8,615 nt of DNA, taken from assembly GCA_030150565.1 (NCBI GenBank), contig JASLFR010000016.1, positions 1-8,615 of the forward strand, given 5' to 3'. A program made the position numbers and the translations under genes. The notes under the pieces are model-generated. The model saw only the letters and a program-made list of their open reading frames with translations, was not told where the DNA came from and ran no database searches. The stretch comes from Cardiobacteriales bacterium (GTDB taxonomy: Bacteria; Pseudomonadota; Gammaproteobacteria; Cardiobacteriales; Wohlfahrtiimonadaceae). This document shows positions 6,268 to 8,615 of this stretch, one piece after another; positions within the stretch are counted from its first letter, which is position 1; every line of letters starts with the position of its first letter.

Positions 6268-6283
6268 TTGGAGGATCAACATA

Positions 6284-7624
6284 ATGAGAGAAAAATCACT
6301 CATCTCGAGTGCGCTTATTGCTGCGCTTCTATTAACCCCCACATTCTCAAAAGAGAATCAAGAAAAGGAGAGCTATTTAGAGGAGTGCCGTGCTGTTGGG
6401 CTCACCGCTTGCCCTACCCCTTTAGATCAAAACCTTCCTGACCCTAAAGAGATGTTAACTTGGTCTCAAGATGAGCGGGTAATCGGTTTTAGAAATACCT
6501 ATCGCGCTTATGAAGGGGATACTTTCAAGCCAAGCAAAAATGTACGCTCTTTACCAAAATCGAGCCAAGAGATGCCCCCAATCGAGTATATGATTGAGGG
6601 AGAAACGTATAATTTTGACGATTATCTTCAGCGCCAAAATGTGACTGGATTGATGATTCTTAAAGATGGGGAATCTGTTTTTGAATATTATGCAAAAGGG
6701 AATACAGATCGAACGCTCTGGACTTCCCGCTCTGTAGCAAAATCGATCGTCACTCTCCTTATTGGCGTTGCAATTAAAGAGGGAAAAATCAATTCTGTTG
6801 ATGATCTCATTGTGGACTACATCCCTGAACTTAAAGGGAGTGCGTGGGAGGATGTGACGTTAAAATCGTTAATGCAGCATACTTCTGGCACCAAGTGGAA
6901 TGAGGATTATAAAGATCCTGACTCCCACTTTTCACACATGACTCTCTGCGAAGCGACTAATGATCCTTACGGTTGCGTCTTCGAACTGGTTAAAGGGGTG
7001 GAGAAGGTTCATAAATCAGGGGATGTCTGGAGCTATAACACAGGGGGCGCATGGCTTGTTGGATTGCTGCTTGAGCGTGCAACAGGAGAGACGATCGCCT
7101 CTTATTTAGAATCATCCATCTGGCAACCCTTTGGAATGGAGCATGAGGGAGTTTGGCACGCTCTGGTGCAAGGGGAAGTAAATATGGGTGGGCACGGATT
7201 CAACGCAACCCTGCGCGATTGGGCACGAGTAGGTCAATTTGTTGTGGAGAATAGCGAAGGGCGTGGCGATGCACTCCCTGAGGATTGGATTATTCAATCA
7301 ACCGATTGGACAAAAGCGGAAGGCTCCCCCACTAAAGCAACGCCAGAGGGGCAATACGGTTATCAGTGGTGGGCGGTGGCGATCGATCCCGATTTAGAGA
7401 GTGGCCCTAAAAATAGTATCAATGATGATGCCCTCTTCTGGGGTTTAGGGATCTATGGTCAAGCGTTAGCGATTAACCCTAAAGAGCAATTAGTCGTTGC
7501 TCAATGGTCTGTCTGGGAGCAAGCGGAGACACCCAACTCTGTTTACGATGAGCAGCGCGCCTTTGTTAATGCGCTAACTGATGCTCTACATAGAGAGAAC
7601 GATAAAGAAGAGCATAAAGAGTAA
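6284..7624 (+). CDS. Secreted serine hydrolase of the beta-lactamase / CubicO family
   Basis: A 446-residue protein with an N-terminal signal peptide (basic MREK, hydrophobic stretch about 6-18, likely cut near residue 22) and a beta-lactamase-like hydrolase domain from about 105 to 435, so it probably acts in the periplasm or outside. The nucleophile motif SxxK is S150-V-A-K153 in TSRSVAKS. The second motif is Y251-N-T in SYNTGGAWLVGLLLERATG. GLGIYGQALAINP (387-399) occupies the position of the third (KTG/HxG-like) motif. Cysteine pairs C35/C43 and C222/C231 could form disulfides. Family members include esterases, DD-peptidases, class C-like lactamases and amide hydrolases, so the substrate cannot be named; there is no typical KTG, which argues against a true lactamase. 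GGAGG at 6270-6274 supports the ATG. It stands alone, with its own terminator. Confidence 0.85.
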   Translation: MREKSLISSALIAALLLTPTFSKENQEKESYLEECRAVGLTACPTPLDQNLPDPKEMLTWSQDERVIGFRNTYRAYEGDTFKPSKNVRSLPKSSQEMPPIEYMIEGETYNFDDYLQRQNVTGLMILKDGESVFEYYAKGNTDRTLWTSRSVAKSIVTLLIGVAIKEGKINSVDDLIVDYIPELKGSAWEDVTLKSLMQHTSGTKWNEDYKDPDSHFSHMTLCEATNDPYGCVFELVKGVEKVHKSGDVWSYNTGGAWLVGLLLERATGETIASYLESSIWQPFGMEHEGVWHALVQGEVNMGGHGFNATLRDWARVGQFVVENSEGRGDALPEDWIIQSTDWTKAEGSPTKATPEGQYGYQWWAVAIDPDLESGPKNSINDDALFWGLGIYGQALAINPKEQLVVAQWSVWEQAETPNSVYDEQRAFVNALTDALHRENDKEEHKE

Positions 7625-7658
7625 TTAATAATACTCTCTAAAAATTAATCCAATAAAA

Positions 7659-7700
7659 TAAGAGCTCCTTAAAGATAATATTAAGGGGCTCTTACTTTTT
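7659..7700 (+). terminator. Rho-independent terminator of the serine hydrolase gene
   Basis: TAAGAGCTCCTTAA (7659-7672), loop AGATAATA and TTAAGGGGCTCTTA (7681-7694) form a 14-bp stem with one G-U pair. A run of five T follows after one C (7696-7700). It lies 35 bases after the stop codon at 7624. Its stem shares the string GAGCTCCTTAAA with the sodB terminator, suggesting a lineage-typical terminator style. Confidence 0.9.
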
Positions 7701-7726
7701 ACCCCTCTTTTATTTCCTCCCACCAT

Positions 7727-7755
7727 TTGGTTCAGCTCCCCTCCTCTCTTATAAT
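7727..7755 (+). promoter_or_regulatory. Promoter of the right-edge gene
   Basis: A -35 element TTGGTT (7727-7732, 3 of 6), an exact 17-base spacer and a perfect -10 TATAAT (7750-7755) lie between the hydrolase terminator and the start at 7855. Transcription would start near 7762, leaving a leader of about 93 bases that contains only a weak hairpin (TCATT-GGA-AATGA near 7768). This shows that the next gene begins a new transcription unit. Confidence 0.65.
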
Positions 7756-7854
7756 GAACGCTCAATTCATTGGAAATGAGCACCCCTTCTCGCTTTTAAA
7801 GGCTGTTTATTTCTCCTTATCTACTGTTTCATTATCTGAAGGAATATTAATAAG

Positions 7855-8615
7855 ATGTCAGAGCTCTACTACTTAATTGCAACGAAAGATAAATCCACCT
7901 TTACCCATTCAGGAATGGGGCTTGCCATTGTTCTTGGTGGTCTTACAAAAGAGGGGCGCTTCGTTCCTGTCCCTAGTGCTGATTATCCAGAACATGGAGC
8001 GATATTTATCTCTAAAGAGTTTGAGAAGATCGATCAGAAATTTGCGCAAGGGGAGCTCTTTTTAATTGAGAAGAGTTGGGTCAAAGAGAGTCTAAATGAT
8101 CATACGCCGATCCATAATAATCATATCCACCACTTCTATACCTTGGGGCAGAATGCAAAAGAGATTAGTAATCAGCAATTGATCCCGATTGTGAAGATGA
8201 CACGGCGCCCCAATCCCGCAACAGGAATCTATATGGGGGATGAGATGCCGCCCCCCAAAGGGCACTTCTTTCTCGCTTATGGCGATTCTCTCTACGGCCC
8301 GTTTGTCGCTCGAAAGGAGAAGAGTAATTGGCTCATTAGCGCACCTCAACATATGCCCCCCGAATTTAATCTTCCTGAGAAATTTGTGGGGCGTTTTCGT
8401 TATAAGAATGTGGAGCAAAATTTTGGCATCATCCATCTTGAGCAGAAGCAGTATGGGATCTCTGAACGCGCCTTCTTAGTCAATATTGCCGATCTTTACA
8501 ATGTGAAGTGTGAGCCCTTCGATTTTATGAGTGATAATGAGCTAATCTCCTTCTTTGAGCGGCTCCACTTTGGAAAGACAGATGAGGAGCTCTTCAGTAA
8601 GCGGGAAGGGAGCCA
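7855..8615 (+). CDS. Unrecognised protein, N-terminal 253 residues, runs off the right edge
   Basis: An open frame starts at ATG 7855 (MSELYYLIATKDKS) with AAGGAA 10 bases upstream and continues without a stop for 253 codons to the window end. Codon choice matches the neighbours, and the frame is far longer than chance. I do not recognise the product. There is no signal peptide or membrane segment, so it is probably cytosolic. Visible are a glycine-rich GMGLAIVLGG (20-29), a histidine cluster with H83, H87, H90, H92 and H93, a proline-rich turn MPPPKGHFFLAYGD (131-144), an LYGPFVARK stretch (146-154) followed by alternating hydrophobic residues suggesting beta strands, and an acidic/aromatic segment FMSDNELISFFERLHF (224-239) likely helical. 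No P-loop or nuclease motif appears in this part, so catalytic domains may lie beyond the edge. Confidence 0.8.
   Translation, partial: MSELYYLIATKDKSTFTHSGMGLAIVLGGLTKEGRFVPVPSADYPEHGAIFISKEFEKIDQKFAQGELFLIEKSWVKESLNDHTPIHNNHIHHFYTLGQNAKEISNQQLIPIVKMTRRPNPATGIYMGDEMPPPKGHFFLAYGDSLYGPFVARKEKSNWLISAPQHMPPEFNLPEKFVGRFRYKNVEQNFGIIHLEQKQYGISERAFLVNIADLYNVKCEPFDFMSDNELISFFERLHFGKTDEELFSKREGS

Larger units (their letters stand above)
5984..6283. other. Non-coding spacer between lipB and the serine hydrolase gene
   Basis: About 300 bases without a credible gene, AT-rich in its right half. From left to right: the lipB end AAAAAAGGGG (5966-5975) can pair with CCCCTTTTTT (6016-6025) across a 40-base loop, a poor but possible termination structure ending in a T-run (6020-6026). 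The dyad GGGGCTTA (6071-6078) / TAAGCCCC (6098-6105) follows. Then come the strong hairpin at 6139-6165, a candidate -10 CATAAT at 6209-6214 with only a weak -35 (TCTTCA), and two tandem dyads at 6240-6267. No tRNA or known riboswitch pattern was recognised. Confidence 0.5.

Noticed and set aside
7112..7297. Minus-strand open frame of 61 codons inside the serine hydrolase gene
   Set aside because: Shadow of a well-supported gene; no promoter or ribosome site.
7877..8065. Plus-strand open frame of 62 codons near the right edge
   Set aside because: Out of frame within the longer gene from 7855, which has a promoter, a ribosome site and 253 open codons.
8092..8479. Overlapping frames on minus (8092-8436) and plus (8240-8479)
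   Set aside because: Both are inside the gene starting at 7855 and lack their own start signals.

Overview
The window is ordinary bacterial chromosome from what looks like a low-to-moderate GC gammaproteobacterium. The evidence is the bioA / bioFCD split, a gammaproteobacterial-type BioC, an iron-type SodB and separate LipA and LipB enzymes, together with strong Shine-Dalgarno sites and sigma-70-like promoters. Codon use with many ATT, GAG CTC and GGG codons looks uniform across the window, and I see no insertion sequence, tRNA, rRNA, CRISPR array or att site. A Cardiobacteriales/Wohlfahrtiimonadaceae-like host is a guess from general style only.

Layout. (1) Positions 1-3212 hold a biotin locus: the start of bioA on the minus strand (cut by the window edge), and facing away from it bioF-bioC-bioD on the plus strand, with overlapping stop/start junctions. 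bioB, which in the classical enterobacterial arrangement is the first gene of the plus-strand operon, is not present. (2) Positions 3213-3463 are non-coding, with two hairpins; one of these is also a convergent pair of DnaA-box-like 9-mers. (3) On the minus strand lies sodB (3464-4042), with a clear terminator and a clear promoter whose -10 hexamer sits at the centre of a dyad. (4) lipA (minus) and lipB (plus) are divergent around a 227-bp spacer. (5) At 6284-7624 is a secreted, CubicO-like serine hydrolase of the beta-lactamase fold, with operator-like dyads in front and a strong terminator behind. (6) At 7855 a promoter-bearing gene begins and runs off the right edge with 253 open codons. 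I do not recognise its product.

How the genes work together. BioC starts disguised pimelate synthesis by methylating malonyl-ACP; BioF, BioA and BioD turn pimeloyl-ACP into dethiobiotin. LipB moves octanoate from acyl carrier protein to lipoyl domains and LipA inserts two sulfurs. Both pathways therefore draw on the fatty acid synthesis ACP pool and end with radical-SAM sulfur insertion (BioB, encoded elsewhere, and LipA). SodB protects iron-sulfur enzymes such as LipA, though its presence here may be coincidence. The serine hydrolase and the right-edge gene have no evident link to cofactor synthesis. I did not find a clear new multi-gene system; the best candidates for something undescribed are the right-edge gene and the regulatory dyads.
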